Assembly (NCBI GenBank): GCA_035532735.1 | Contig: DATKQM010000028.1 | Coordinates: 1-57,919 of the forward strand | DNA from: Chersky-840 sp035532735 | GTDB taxonomy: Bacteria; Actinomycetota; Acidimicrobiia; Acidimicrobiales; UBA8190 | Length of the DNA stretch: 57,919 bases | Reading direction: 5' to 3' | Part shown: positions 49,938 through 57,919 of the stretch, in pieces | Numbering within the stretch: position 1 is the first letter of the stretch | How the letters are laid out: each line of letters opens with the position of its first letter | Position numbers and translations under genes: made by a program | The notes under the pieces: generated by a model | What the model saw: only the letters and a program-made list of their open reading frames with translations | What the model was told of the DNA's origin: nothing | Databases searched by the model: none

Positions 49938-51437
49938 GTGGACGACAAGCGTCAGGACCAAGGGGCCGACGACGCCGAATCGACGCCTGCACCGCCCCCT
50001 GCGCTCGGGGGTGCATCGACATTTGCAGGCACACCGCCCTCTGGGACGACCCAGTCAGCGGGGTCGCCTGACGATGGACCATCCGCGGGACCCACACCCG
50101 GGCCCCCGGCCCCCTACGGCGCGGGCCCAACTGTGGCGTCTCCTGTCGGGGCGGGTCCGGTGTGGAGAGGTCCCGAGGCGCCCGTCGTGCCGGGCTGGCC
50201 GCCTCCGAGCGCGGCACCCTCAGGGGCGCTACCCGGCCTGACCCCCGGGGTGACGTGGGCTGCGCCGCCACCACCGGAAGCGGGCCCCGGTCCCCGTGGA
50301 GCCAGAGGATGGATCGTCGTCGCCGTGGTCGCCGCACTCATCGGTGGCGGGGCCGGAGCGGGGATCGCAGAAGCACTCGGCACCACCAACAACGCAACCT
50401 CGGCCCCGGCGGTCAGGGTCGGACAGGAGACACCTGGCCCCGCGCTCGCCGGGGGAGCACAGATCCCCACCATCGTGAAGAGTGTCCTGCCCGAGGTGGT
50501 GTCGATCGACGCCAAGGGCCCGGGGTCGGGCGCAAGTGGCATCTTCGGCGGCCCCACCGAGGACCAGGGCACCGGGATGATCATCTCCGACACCGGAGAG
50601 GTGGTCACCAACAATCACGTCATCTCGGGCGCCACCACCATCACGGTCACCCTCTATGGTCAGACCACGTCGTTGCCCGCCACCTTGGTGGGAGCCGATC
50701 CCTCCAGTGACGCCGCGCTTCTCAAGATCAACTCCCCGCCCGCCAATCTTCAGCCGGTCACCTTCGGGGACTCCACCAAACTCGAGGTGGGTGATGCGGT
50801 CATCGCCATCGGCAACGCCCTGGGACTTTCGGCGGGGACTCCGACGGTGACGTCGGGCATCGTCTCGGCCACGGGTCGGACGGTGCAGGCCGGTGATTCG
50901 GGGGGTGGTGCAGGCGAGACCCTGCAGAACATGATCCAGACCGACGCGGCCATCAACTCGGGCAACTCCGGCGGCCCCCTCGTGGACTCGGCGGGACAGG
51001 TCGTGGGCATGGACACTGCCGTGGCGGCGTCGAGCACAGGGAACGCGCCGGCCCAGAACATCGGCTTCGCCATCCCGTCGTCGACCATTCAGGGACTGGT
51101 GGCCACGTTGCGCAGCGGCGGAACGGCGGGCAAGGCCAAGGCGTATCTCGGGGTCGAGGTCACCGACGAGACCTCGCAACAGCAGCAGGCGTACGGCCTC
51201 GTGCCCTCCTCGGGGGCTCTGGTGGTGTCGGTCGTGACCGGGTCACCCGCCGACACGGCGGGCATCCGCACCGGCGACGTCATCGTGAGCTTCAACGCCA
51301 AGGCCGTCACCTCGGCCCAAGGTCTCACCAACGACGTCCAGGCGCTGTCGTCGGGGACGAGTGTCCGGCTCACCTTGTACCGGGGTCAGCAGAAGCTGAC
51401 GGTGTCGGCCACGCTCGGCCTGGCTCCGGCGGGCTAG
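49938..51437 (+). CDS. HtrA/DegP-type membrane-anchored serine protease with PDZ domain
   Basis: A 499-aa protease. Residues 1-120 are Pro/Gly/Ala-rich and cytoplasmic; one transmembrane helix (GWIVVAVVAALIGGGAGAGIAEAL) follows. The trypsin-like domain has His in NNHVISG (~228), Asp in DPSSDAALLKI and Ser in GNSGGPLVDS (~341). The C-terminal PDZ domain (LGVEVTDET...GIRTGDVIVSFNAKAV) binds C-terminal peptides. It probably degrades misfolded exported proteins. GAGGAG lies 8 nt before GTG 49938. Confidence 0.93.
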   Translation: MDDKRQDQGADDAESTPAPPPALGGASTFAGTPPSGTTQSAGSPDDGPSAGPTPGPPAPYGAGPTVASPVGAGPVWRGPEAPVVPGWPPPSAAPSGALPGLTPGVTWAAPPPPEAGPGPRGARGWIVVAVVAALIGGGAGAGIAEALGTTNNATSAPAVRVGQETPGPALAGGAQIPTIVKSVLPEVVSIDAKGPGSGASGIFGGPTEDQGTGMIISDTGEVVTNNHVISGATTITVTLYGQTTSLPATLVGADPSSDAALLKINSPPANLQPVTFGDSTKLEVGDAVIAIGNALGLSAGTPTVTSGIVSATGRTVQAGDSGGGAGETLQNMIQTDAAINSGNSGGPLVDSAGQVVGMDTAVAASSTGNAPAQNIGFAIPSSTIQGLVATLRSGGTAGKAKAYLGVEVTDETSQQQQAYGLVPSSGALVVSVVTGSPADTAGIRTGDVIVSFNAKAVTSAQGLTNDVQALSSGTSVRLTLYRGQQKLTVSATLGLAPAG

Positions 51438-51460
51438 TTGTTGTAGCTCGTCGGTCGGGC

Positions 51461-51952
51461 TCAGCGACCGGTCCGGCCGTCGACCAGCTCGCGCAGGATG
51501 TCGACGTGGCCGGCGTGGCGGGCCGTCTCTTCGACCAGATGGGTGAGCATCCAGCGCAGCGTCAGGCCGTGGCGTCCCCGGGCGAGGGGTTTGTCGAGGT
51601 CTTCGCACGAGGCCACGATCTCGTCGGTGCGCTGTCCTGCTTCTCGGTACTCGCGTCGCACCGACTCGACAGTGTCGGAGGGGTCGAGCTCGAACCCGTC
51701 CCCGACGAGCACTACGTCGGAGCCCAAGAAGCGCCGCTGTGCCCAGTAGACCTCGACGAAGGCCAAGTGCTTGGCGAGCCCCAGGAGCGTTGTGCCCGAT
51801 GCCACGAGGCGACGGCGGGCGTCTTCGTCAGAGAGGTGGGCGAGCTTGGCGTCGACGCTCGAGCGCAGATACCCGAGGAAGGCAAGCAGGGTGTCGCGCT
51901 CTCCCGAGACGATGGCCGGGACGTCGTGGTCCGAGCTCTGCTCCGAGGTCAT
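51461..51952 (-). CDS. DinB-family (DUF664) protein
   Basis: A 163-aa four-helix-bundle protein: GERDTLLAFLGYLRSSVDAKLAHLSDEDARRR, LLGLAKHLAFVEVYWAQRRF (with the metal-binding His), and RWMLTHLVEETARHAGHVDILREL with HxxxH-like ligands. DinB/mycothiol-dependent transferases bind a metal and use thiols. ATG 51952 overlaps the upstream deacetylase stop by 4 bp, linking it to an MshB-like gene, which makes a mycothiol connection plausible. Confidence 0.85.
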   Translation of the reverse strand: MTSEQSSDHDVPAIVSGERDTLLAFLGYLRSSVDAKLAHLSDEDARRRLVASGTTLLGLAKHLAFVEVYWAQRRFLGSDVVLVGDGFELDPSDTVESVRREYREAGQRTDEIVASCEDLDKPLARGRHGLTLRWMLTHLVEETARHAGHVDILRELVDGRTGR

Positions 51953-52743
51953 GACACGGCGAGAAGCGAATCCTCGAGTTGCGACGCGCCCTCGGACCCG
52001 ACCCGGATGTACCACTCCGTGCTCCATACCGCCGCGAACGCTTCGGGTGGCATCTTGAGGAAGAACGAGGTGTCGGAGATCTGCGAGGCGTGGGCTTCCA
52101 TGGCCCGGCGTTTGGGGTCGAGGTAGGCACTGACGTCGACGGCGGTGGTGATGCGTGCGCCCGGCACGCCCAACGTCTCGAGGACGGACCGTTGCTGCTC
52201 GGGCATGCCCAGGCCGAAGTCGTCGGCCCGATCAGCAAGCGACAGCATGTAGTCGCGATTGATCGTGGCCATGAACACGCGCGGCGTCGCGGCGCGCTCT
52301 GCGGCTCGAATCCCGACGCGATGGACCTGGATGTGGTCGGGGTGGCCGTAGCCGCCGTTCTCGTCGTAGGTGGCGAAGACCTCGGCTTGCTCGCCGTCGA
52401 GGATGGCCGCCAGTCGCGCCGCGGCTTCGTCGACATCGGCTTGCCAGAAGCACCCGGGGGCTTCGTTGGTGGGCTCACCGGCCATACCCGAGTCGTGGTA
52501 CCCGAGGAACTCGTGGCGTGCCACCCCGAGGACCTCGCACGCGGCGGCCAATTCTTCGACGCGTCGTGCCGCCAGGGTCTCCCCGGAGGCGAGGATCCCG
52601 TCGGGGACCTCGCCGAGCTCGCCGCGGGTGGCGGTCACGAGGACGACACGGTGCCCGTCCGCCGCCATCCGGGCCATCGTGCCCCCGGTTTGGATCGCCT
52701 CGTCGTCGGGATGGGCATGGAAGAACACCGCAGTAGCCATCAC
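51949..52743 (-). CDS. PIG-L/LmbE deacetylase, MshB/Mca-like
   Basis: A 264-aa zinc deacetylase with HAHPDDEAIQTGG at residues 9-21 (zinc and catalytic residues), TRGELGEVPDG and the distal GYGHPDHIQVHR motif. The family includes MshB, which makes mycothiol, and the conjugate amidase Mca; which one this is cannot be decided by eye. GTG 52743 lies 6 nt after TAGCCT, so probably leaderless; ATG 52740 is the next in-frame start. It is coupled to the DinB-family gene. Confidence 0.85.
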   Translation of the reverse strand: MMATAVFFHAHPDDEAIQTGGTMARMAADGHRVVLVTATRGELGEVPDGILASGETLAARRVEELAAACEVLGVARHEFLGYHDSGMAGEPTNEAPGCFWQADVDEAAARLAAILDGEQAEVFATYDENGGYGHPDHIQVHRVGIRAAERAATPRVFMATINRDYMLSLADRADDFGLGMPEQQRSVLETLGVPGARITTAVDVSAYLDPKRRAMEAHASQISDTSFFLKMPPEAFAAVWSTEWYIRVGSEGASQLEDSLLAVS

Positions 52744-52755
52744 CCGGGCAGGCTA

Positions 52756-53081
52756 GGTGATGTCGGGGCTCGAGCCGGTGGGGAGTGGGGAGGGGCGAGT
52801 CGATTGGGGTCAACGAGATCAGCACACGTCAGTCGACTTCCCGGCCGGTCTGGAAGTGAGCGTGTTCACGTTCGTTTGGGATCCAGTGCAGCGAACCCGG
52901 CGCAACGTCGCCGGCCAATTCGACGGCGCCGTGGCTGAACTCAGCGCGACGCCGACATCGGCGCTCGTGAGTTTCAAAGGCACATGACGTCGTCGTGACG
53001 AAGCTTTCCAGGTACTCCTCGGCACCCACCAATACCAAGAATGATATGATCTCATAGATGGTATAGCGGGACGTTTCGGGG
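52756..53081. other. Intergenic region with an AT-rich patch
   Basis: About 325 bp between two minus-strand genes. No frame has a convincing start and codon bias. The stretch 53025-53070 is markedly AT-rich for this genome and has TGATATGATCTCAT, loosely like the palindrome at 56041-56064. No gene called. Confidence 0.5.
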
Positions 53082-53801
53082 TCACCCCGTGGCAGGAACG
53101 ACGTTTCGCTTCGTCACCCGCAAGACGCTGACCTTGCCGACTGAGGCCTCCCTCTCGAGCCGCCCTGCTTCGATCTCCTCCGCTATCACGAGTCCTGGAC
53201 CGGAATCGGGCTCGACGGAGTCGTCAAAGGCCACGACGGCGCCATCTTCTAGGTGGGGCCACCAACAGTGGAGGTCCCGACGAACGCCGACAGGGGAGTG
53301 GTCGCCGTCGATCCAGAGCAGCGCCACGGGGCGGTTCCAACCGGGAGCGACCTCTTCGCTCGACAGGTTGACCAGCCGCACGTCCCGATAGCAGCGGGTC
53401 CGGAGCATGGTCCGAAAGAACGCGGCCCGGTCTTTGGGGCCGAACTGAGGCGCCTTCGGGTGCTGTTGGAACTGCTCGTGGGGCTCCACGGCATAGACCG
53501 GGGCGCGATGTCCTGATCGAGAGCCGAGTGCCAGAGCCACCGTCGACCGTCCCCGGAACGACCCGATTTCGACGATGGCGCCTGTATCCACCTTGCGGGC
53601 GAGGCTGTAGAGCAGCTGCGCCTCGGCCCGGGAGACCAGACCCCGCGTGGCCACGACGGGCCACAGGTGTCGGGGAGTGTCAGGGAGGTGCCGCAACTCG
53701 CTCAGGCGACGCCGCACTCGGGTTTGCCGGCTTGGCACCGGTTCACAGTACAGCGCCGGGAAACGGTCACCTTCGGCGGTGCACCCGGCCCCGATGGCCA
53801 C
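53082..53801 (-). CDS. Class I SAM-dependent methyltransferase
   Basis: A 239-aa protein with motif I VDTGAIVEIGSFRGRSTVALAL, YAVEPHE as the acidic loop, VALLWIDGDHSPVGVRRDLHCWWPHLEDGAVVAFDDS, typical of the Methyltransf_24 family that modifies small molecules or surface sugars. The target is unknown. GTG 53801 is the first available start; the first ~25 residues are poorly conserved-looking, so a later start is possible. Confidence 0.75.
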   Translation of the reverse strand: MAIGAGCTAEGDRFPALYCEPVPSRQTRVRRRLSELRHLPDTPRHLWPVVATRGLVSRAEAQLLYSLARKVDTGAIVEIGSFRGRSTVALALGSRSGHRAPVYAVEPHEQFQQHPKAPQFGPKDRAAFFRTMLRTRCYRDVRLVNLSSEEVAPGWNRPVALLWIDGDHSPVGVRRDLHCWWPHLEDGAVVAFDDSVEPDSGPGLVIAEEIEAGRLEREASVGKVSVLRVTKRNVVPATG

Positions 53802-53885
53802 AAGGGCGCCGCGGGTGGCATCGTGTGTCGCCCCGCCGAGTCGACGGGGTCATCACGACGATGAAGGTGTGAGCACGGGGGTTCC

Positions 53886-54599
53886 ATGACGACGACGGTG
53901 ACACTCAAGACGCCCGACGGGGACATGGGTCTCTACGACGTCGAACCGGAAAGCGAGGCCCGGGCGGCGGTGATCGTGGCCCAGGAGGCGTTCGGTGTGA
54001 ACCCGCACATCGAGGACATCACGCGGCGCCTGGCGGGGGCCGGCTATCGCGCTGTGGCCCCCCATCTGTTTCACCGCACCGGGGACCCCGTCATCGAGTA
54101 CGGGGACTACGACAAGATCATGCCCCAGTTCGCCGGGCTCTCCGAAGCCGGGGTGTTGAACGACATCGACGCCTCGATCGGCTACCTCGAGACGGCGGGG
54201 TTCGCCCCGAGCCGGATCGGCGTGGTGGGCTTCTGCATGGGTGGGACGGTGGCCTACATGGCCTCGGTGCGCCGGCCCTTGGGCGCCGGGGTGACCTTCT
54301 ACGGCGGAGGTGTCACCGAGGGCAGATTCGGGATGGCGTCGATGCTGGACCTCGCACCGGAGCTCCAAACGCCGTGGCTGGGCCTGTACGGGGACGAGGA
54401 CCAGGGCATCCCGGTAGAGCAGGTCGAGGCCCTCAGGGCGGCGGTGGCAATCACCGACGTGGACACCGAGATCGTCCGGTATCCCGGCGCGGGGCATGGA
54501 TTCCATTGCGACATGCGGCCCGACTATCACCCCGACGCGGCCGCAGACGCCTGGAAGCGGACCCTAGCGTGGTTCGAAAAATACCTGGTGAAGACCTGA
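53886..54599 (+). CDS. Dienelactone hydrolase-family protein
   Basis: A 237-aa alpha/beta hydrolase with the DLH triad: nucleophile Cys in GVVGFCMGGTVAYM, Asp in LGLYGDEDQGIPVEQ and His in YPGAGHGFHCD. The family hydrolyses dienelactones and related small esters. Divergent from the methyltransferase gene. Confidence 0.88.
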   Translation: MTTTVTLKTPDGDMGLYDVEPESEARAAVIVAQEAFGVNPHIEDITRRLAGAGYRAVAPHLFHRTGDPVIEYGDYDKIMPQFAGLSEAGVLNDIDASIGYLETAGFAPSRIGVVGFCMGGTVAYMASVRRPLGAGVTFYGGGVTEGRFGMASMLDLAPELQTPWLGLYGDEDQGIPVEQVEALRAAVAITDVDTEIVRYPGAGHGFHCDMRPDYHPDAAADAWKRTLAWFEKYLVKT

Positions 54600-55095
54600 G
54601 CATCGATCCGGCTTCCCGGCCCATGGGCGCGGCAAAGTCGCCGAAGCGGTTGGGGGTTGGGACCGGCAGGGGCGCTGACCCCGCTGTGAGAACAAAGCCT
54701 GCGCCCCGCCGATGCCCATCTAAAACGGTCGCCAGCGAGGTCGTGGGTGGTGCCGGAAAGACACGGTACGCCTCGGTACGACAGGTGTCCACGGATCGCG
54801 CCGAATGAACACTGGGCTGGACAAACCCGAACGAAAAGGCGGCGTCCCGAAGCCCTGCGGGGCCACCTCTGCGTCTGCCCGCCAATTTCGCCCGCATATG
54901 ACGGTGCCCGGGCCCGGGCCCCGACGGGCGGGCCGGGGTGCAGGGAGCGGTCCGTGGAGGCGATTCCCGGCCGGTCCCTAACGTGGAAAGCCGCCGATAA
55001 TGTATCTTATGTAAAGTTAGTGTGGGGACGAATGGTGTGCCTGGGACAGGCCTGGAGTCCCACCAAGGTTTGCCCCTCCCCTGAGGAGAAAGGGC
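54600..55095. other. 496-bp intergenic region
   Basis: Between convergent dienelactone-hydrolase and ClpP-like genes. It is GC-rich and has no supported coding frame, except for the AT-rich patch 54996-55021 (GATAATGTATCTTATG), unusual here and possibly promoter-like. No tRNA or known RNA seen. Confidence 0.5.
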
Positions 55096-55731
55096 CTACG
55101 ACCTGGGCGTGAAGCCCAGCCGTGGGCCGGGCAAGGGGTAGACGCGGGCGCCGGGCCCGCAGATCTCGTCGACGAGCCCGTATTCCAACGCCTGGTTGGC
55201 GTCGAGGAACCGGCCGGTGGCTAGGTCCGTTTCGAAGGCTTGGGCGCTGGTGTTCAGCGACATCGCCACCCGGGCGCAGAACCGTCTCAGTTGTGCCCTC
55301 TGGCTGGTCGCCCAGGCGTCGAGATCCCGGGCCGAACCGGCTCGGTCGAAGACCGGCTCGGAGAGGCGGAAACGGGCATGAGGGGTGGCCCGGCGGTGAT
55401 GGGCCACGGCCAGGGGTGCGATGGCGGGCCCGACGGCCTGGCCCACGCATGTGGCGGTCAATTCCACGCCCAGGAGGTCGATCACGTCCACGAGGCACAG
55501 AGCGGCTTCGAGCGTGCCGCCGGGGCTGTCGATGTGGAGGTGGATGGGGTCGTCGCCGGTGGCGTCGAGGGTCATGAGCTCTGCGGCCAGGTGGCCGGCG
55601 AGGGCGTCGTCGAGGGTGCCCCAAAGAAAGACCACCCGCTGGTCGAAGAGGCGGTCCCGCACGCTCTGTCGGCCCCGGTCCTTCGGCTCGGCATCGAAGG
55701 GCCCACCCGGCGGTCCCGAAGGGGCGGTCAC
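55096..55731 (-). CDS. Catalytically dead ClpP-like protein (ClpR-type)
   Basis: Overall a ClpP fold (RQSVRDRLFDQRVVFLWGTLDDALAGHLAAELMTL, IHLHIDSPGGTLEAALCLVDVIDLL, CVGQAVGPAIAPLAVA, GRFLDANQALEYGLVDEI), 211 aa. Aligned by eye to the intact ClpP next door, all three catalytic residues are lost: Ser to Gly101, His to Ser124, and Asp to Gly in LATGRFL. It may be a structural or regulatory partner of the active ClpP. GTG 55731 overlaps the XRE regulator stop by 4 bp, so they are coexpressed. Confidence 0.85.
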   Translation of the reverse strand: MTAPSGPPGGPFDAEPKDRGRQSVRDRLFDQRVVFLWGTLDDALAGHLAAELMTLDATGDDPIHLHIDSPGGTLEAALCLVDVIDLLGVELTATCVGQAVGPAIAPLAVAHHRRATPHARFRLSEPVFDRAGSARDLDAWATSQRAQLRRFCARVAMSLNTSAQAFETDLATGRFLDANQALEYGLVDEICGPGARVYPLPGPRLGFTPRS

Positions 55732-55991
55732 CGGCCCCTCTCCCCCAGCGTCCAGTCGAGCTCGATGCCGACGGCGGCCGCATACCGCTCCAACGTGGAG
55801 AGCCGGATGTCGGCCTCCCCCGCCTCGAGGCGCGCCACTGCGGACTGCGACGTCCCCATGCGCGCCGCGACCTCCGTCTGCGACAGGCCGACGGACAGTC
55901 GTCTGTCCACGAGTGCGACGCTGAGATCCTTGCGTCGTCTTGCCACCTCCCGGAATCCCGGGAACACGGTTTCGTGTCGGCGCGCTGTCAC
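55728..55991 (-). CDS. XRE-family transcriptional regulator
   Basis: An 87-aa protein with a Cro/C1 helix-turn-helix: GLSQTEVAARMGTSQSAVARLEAGEADIRLSTLERYAAAVG. GTG 55991 has AGGAGG 3 nt upstream. It is cotranscribed with the ClpP-like gene and divergent from clpP across the palindrome 56041-56064, its probable operator. It may autoregulate and control clpP, loosely like ClgR. Confidence 0.85.
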   Translation of the reverse strand: MTARRHETVFPGFREVARRRKDLSVALVDRRLSVGLSQTEVAARMGTSQSAVARLEAGEADIRLSTLERYAAAVGIELDWTLGERGR

Positions 55992-56040
55992 CGGCCTCCT
56001 CGTGTCGCACTCTTGTCGACACTCGATGTTACCTCGAATA

Positions 56041-56064
56041 TGATATCTCACCAATGAGATATCA
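56041..56064. promoter_or_regulatory. Perfect 10-4-10 palindrome between xre and clpP
   Basis: TGATATCTCA, CCAA, TGAGATATCA. It lies 50 bp upstream of both divergent starts and is AT-rich against a GC-rich background. Size and symmetry fit a dimeric XRE operator. Confidence 0.7.
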
Positions 56065-56115
56065 CTCGACCAAGGGCTTTGGGCTTCGGGTCGTGTCTGC
56101 AAGAGGAGGAGTGTC

Positions 56116-56748
56116 GTGCCACTACGTCAGTCGGTGATCCCGACCGTCCTCGAGCAGTCGGCGCGCGGTGAGCGTGCCTTCGATATCTACTCGCTCCTGT
56201 TGCGGGAGCGGATCGTATTCCTCGGCCAGGAAGTCGACGACCAGATCGCCAACCTCATCATCGCCGAGCTGCTGTATCTGGAGGCCGAAGATCCCGAGCG
56301 GGACATCTCGCTGTACATCAACTCCCCCGGCGGCCTGGCCTATGCGGGGATGGCGATCTATGACGTGATCCAACACATCCGCCCCGATGTCTCGACAGTG
56401 TGCGTCGGCATGGGAATGTCGGCCGCGGCGATGGTGCTGTGCGGCGGGGCGCAGGGTAAGCGGCTAGCGCTTCCGAGCGCCAAGATCATGATCCATCAGG
56501 GCTCGGCGGGAACCCGCGGCGCGCCGCGAGACATGGAGATCCAGTTACGAGAAGTCCTCGCCGTGACCAAGCGACTGGCCGAGGTCATCGCGCACCACTC
56601 CGGGCGTCCTGTCGACCAGGTCGAGAGGGATCTGGACCGGGACTATTTCATGACCGCGCAGGAAGCCAAGGACTACGGGCTCATCGACGACATCATCGTC
56701 CCCCGGCGCGGCCTTGCCTTCTCCGAGCCGGTGGCGATGGCCGGATAG
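56116..56748 (+). CDS. clpP: ATP-dependent Clp protease proteolytic subunit ClpP
   Basis: The 210-aa protein has the full triad: Ser102 in GMGMSAAAM, His127 in KIMIHQGS and Asp176 in DLDRDYFM, with the same spacings as E. coli ClpP. The N-terminal loop (PTVLEQSARGERAFDIYSLLLRERIVFLG) and SPGG are conserved. AGGAGGAG precedes GTG 56116. Forms the protease chamber with Clp ATPases. Divergent from xre-clpP-like. Confidence 0.96.
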   Translation: MPLRQSVIPTVLEQSARGERAFDIYSLLLRERIVFLGQEVDDQIANLIIAELLYLEAEDPERDISLYINSPGGLAYAGMAIYDVIQHIRPDVSTVCVGMGMSAAAMVLCGGAQGKRLALPSAKIMIHQGSAGTRGAPRDMEIQLREVLAVTKRLAEVIAHHSGRPVDQVERDLDRDYFMTAQEAKDYGLIDDIIVPRRGLAFSEPVAMAG

Positions 56749-56766
56749 CCGCGCCCGTTGGGAAGG

Positions 56767-57549
56767 CTACTTCGTCGGTACAGACGAGAAGGGCACCGAA
56801 CCGGTGGGAGCGGTGAGCTTCAACGGCTTACCCCAGTCGGTGAACGTGCCCTTGTCCTGAACATGCTGGGTGCCTTGGGCCGCCGTCCCGCTGAATTCGA
56901 GGGGCACCGTTGGATCTGTCGTTGCCACGAAGAGCGTGGTGGATCCGGTGACACCGGCCTGGGGAGTGCCGGGGAGCCCACCTTTGACACCCACGGCCTT
57001 TCGACCAGCCACGGTGGAGGGACCGGTCACGGACAACGTCCCGGTGGGGTTGAGTTGGGACAGGGTGCCGGTGAGAGTGACAGCGGAGACGATCGACTTG
57101 AACAAGCTGTCGGTGCTGTGGACTGCGATCCACTTGTTCGCATAATTCGTCGCCACGGTGGCGGCGAATCCCATGGCCGAGGTCAGGCCGCTGGCGTTGC
57201 CCTGCACGTAGGCAACTCCCCCGACATAGACGACCTGGATGTGCTGTGCGCCCTGTGCGACCGTCTGATCGCCGCCAGTCATCGATGCGTCGCCACTGAT
57301 GGTCTGCGACGAAGTGCCCTCGATGGCGCTGAGGACGTAGTGGGCGGAGCCCGATTTGGTTGCCGCGGCAGTGGCCGCCTTGAGGATCTGCGCCGCGGTC
57401 TTGCCCTTCAGGATGCCGGCGTTGGCGTTTGCGATGGCCGGGGCCTTCGTGGTGGAGGTGGTCTTTTTGGCGGTCGGGCCCGACGAGCCGCACGACGTCG
57501 CCGTGAGGGCCATCAGGGCACCGAGCACCCCGGCGACGATTTTGCGCAT
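56767..57549 (-). CDS. Putative lipoprotein
   Basis: The 260-aa protein starts at ATG 57549 with a signal peptide MRKIVAGVLGALMALTATSC and lipid-attachment Cys20 (TATSC), then a Thr/Ser/Lys-rich linker. The rest (residues ~45-260) has beta-strand-rich repeats with few charged residues, such as SGSAHYVLSAIEG and VVYVGGVAYVQGNASGL, loosely like LppX/LprAFG-type lipid-binding proteins. Function unknown; convergent with clpP. Confidence 0.75.
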   Translation of the reverse strand: MRKIVAGVLGALMALTATSCGSSGPTAKKTTSTTKAPAIANANAGILKGKTAAQILKAATAAATKSGSAHYVLSAIEGTSSQTISGDASMTGGDQTVAQGAQHIQVVYVGGVAYVQGNASGLTSAMGFAATVATNYANKWIAVHSTDSLFKSIVSAVTLTGTLSQLNPTGTLSVTGPSTVAGRKAVGVKGGLPGTPQAGVTGSTTLFVATTDPTVPLEFSGTAAQGTQHVQDKGTFTDWGKPLKLTAPTGSVPFSSVPTK

Positions 57550-57665
57550 CTGGACAACGGTAGTGCATGACGCACTCCCCTCTTGCCGAGTCGGGCACGG
57601 TTGCGGTGTCTGTGACCAGACTGAGCGCGCTGGTGTGGGGCTGCGCAAAAACCTACGAATGCGCC

Positions 57666-57887
57666 TCAAAGACCCTTTGACGGGGGTTTCTCGATTTGAG
57701 GTTCGAAGTCGATGACGAGATCAGATCCGAGTGCTCGCGCGATGCGGTCCAGCGTGATCACCGTCGGAGACACCTGCCCCTTCTCCAGGCGGGCGATCGA
57801 GGGTTGGCTCATCCCCGCCCTTTGGGCGAGCTCGACCTGGCTGACACCGGCTTTTCGGCGAGCGGCACGAACAGCACTGCCTGCCAT
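57666..57887 (-). CDS. Small XRE-family regulator
   Basis: A 73-aa Cro/C1-type helix-turn-helix protein (KAGVSQVELAQRAGMSQPSIARLEKGQVSPTVITLDRIARALG). Its target is unknown. It is near the window's right edge, so any partner gene upstream is not visible. Confidence 0.8.
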   Translation of the reverse strand: MAGSAVRAARRKAGVSQVELAQRAGMSQPSIARLEKGQVSPTVITLDRIARALGSDLVIDFEPQIEKPPSKGL

Positions 57888-57919
57888 GATCGAGGTGCGG
57901 GTGCGCTCGTACCGGGCGA

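Noticed and set aside
52757..53038. Short frames on both strands between the deacetylase and methyltransferase
   Set aside because: No ribosome-binding site, poor codon bias and no recognisable motif.

Overview
The window is high-GC actinobacterial chromosome. A complete Pup-proteasome locus (ATPase, dop, pup, prcB, prcA, pafA), a fused F420 (FO) synthase, an MshB/Mca-type deacetylase, DUF4193 and DivIVA proteins, and many GTG or apparently leaderless starts fit Actinomycetota. Absence of pafB/pafC beside pafA, with lepB in their place, suggests a deep branch such as Acidimicrobiia; that placement is an inference. Most of the window is ordinary vertically inherited gene content in dense operons with 4-base stop/start overlaps.

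Layout. 0-2.4 kb: thiO-thiS-thiG (thiazole branch of thiamine synthesis, minus strand). 2.5-8.7 kb: gltBD glutamate synthase. 8.7-13 kb: a DivIVA-like protein, a phosphotriesterase-like lactonase, a PPOX-family protein and an acyl-CoA ligase. 13-24.4 kb: a minus-strand central-carbon operon tkt-tal-pgi-gnd-zwf-pgl, continuing into fbiC and a LOG-family gene. 24.4-30 kb: a FIST protein and nagA, separated by an inserted mobile element. 30-32.4 kb: a thioesterase, small membrane proteins, the tRNA methyltransferase trmI and a ferredoxin. 32.7-39.6 kb: the Pup-proteasome locus. 39.6-44.1 kb: lepB, tatA/B, tatC and a HelY-type helicase. 44.2-49.7 kb: a double-length ThyX protein, a DUF4193 protein, GNAT and Nudix enzymes and lineage-specific proteins. 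49.9-57.9 kb: an HtrA-type protease, DinB and MshB-like proteins, a methyltransferase, a dienelactone hydrolase, a two-gene Clp locus with its own regulator, a lipoprotein and an XRE regulator.

The most unusual feature is a 3,209-bp element at 25647-28855. It has perfect 18-bp terminal inverted repeats and an 8-bp target duplication (GGACTCGG). It encodes a single-ORF IS1-family transposase plus three apparent passenger genes: a CDF-like membrane protein with an extra N-terminal region, a Fic-domain protein and a small KGG-type basic protein. It inserted exactly at the stop codon of nagA, and the empty site can be rebuilt from the flanks. The transposase and fic promoters are divergent and share essentially the same -35 bases on opposite strands, so they are probably mutually exclusive.

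Other points of interest: a ClpP paralogue that has lost all three catalytic residues, encoded with an XRE regulator and divergent from an intact clpP across a perfect 10-4-10 palindrome; a tandem-domain ThyX homologue with a degenerate active-site motif; fbiC translationally linked to the pentose-phosphate operon; a Pup ending in GGE; and many 9-18-bp in-frame minisatellites in gene tails. Products are assigned from protein motifs read by eye; no database search was possible.
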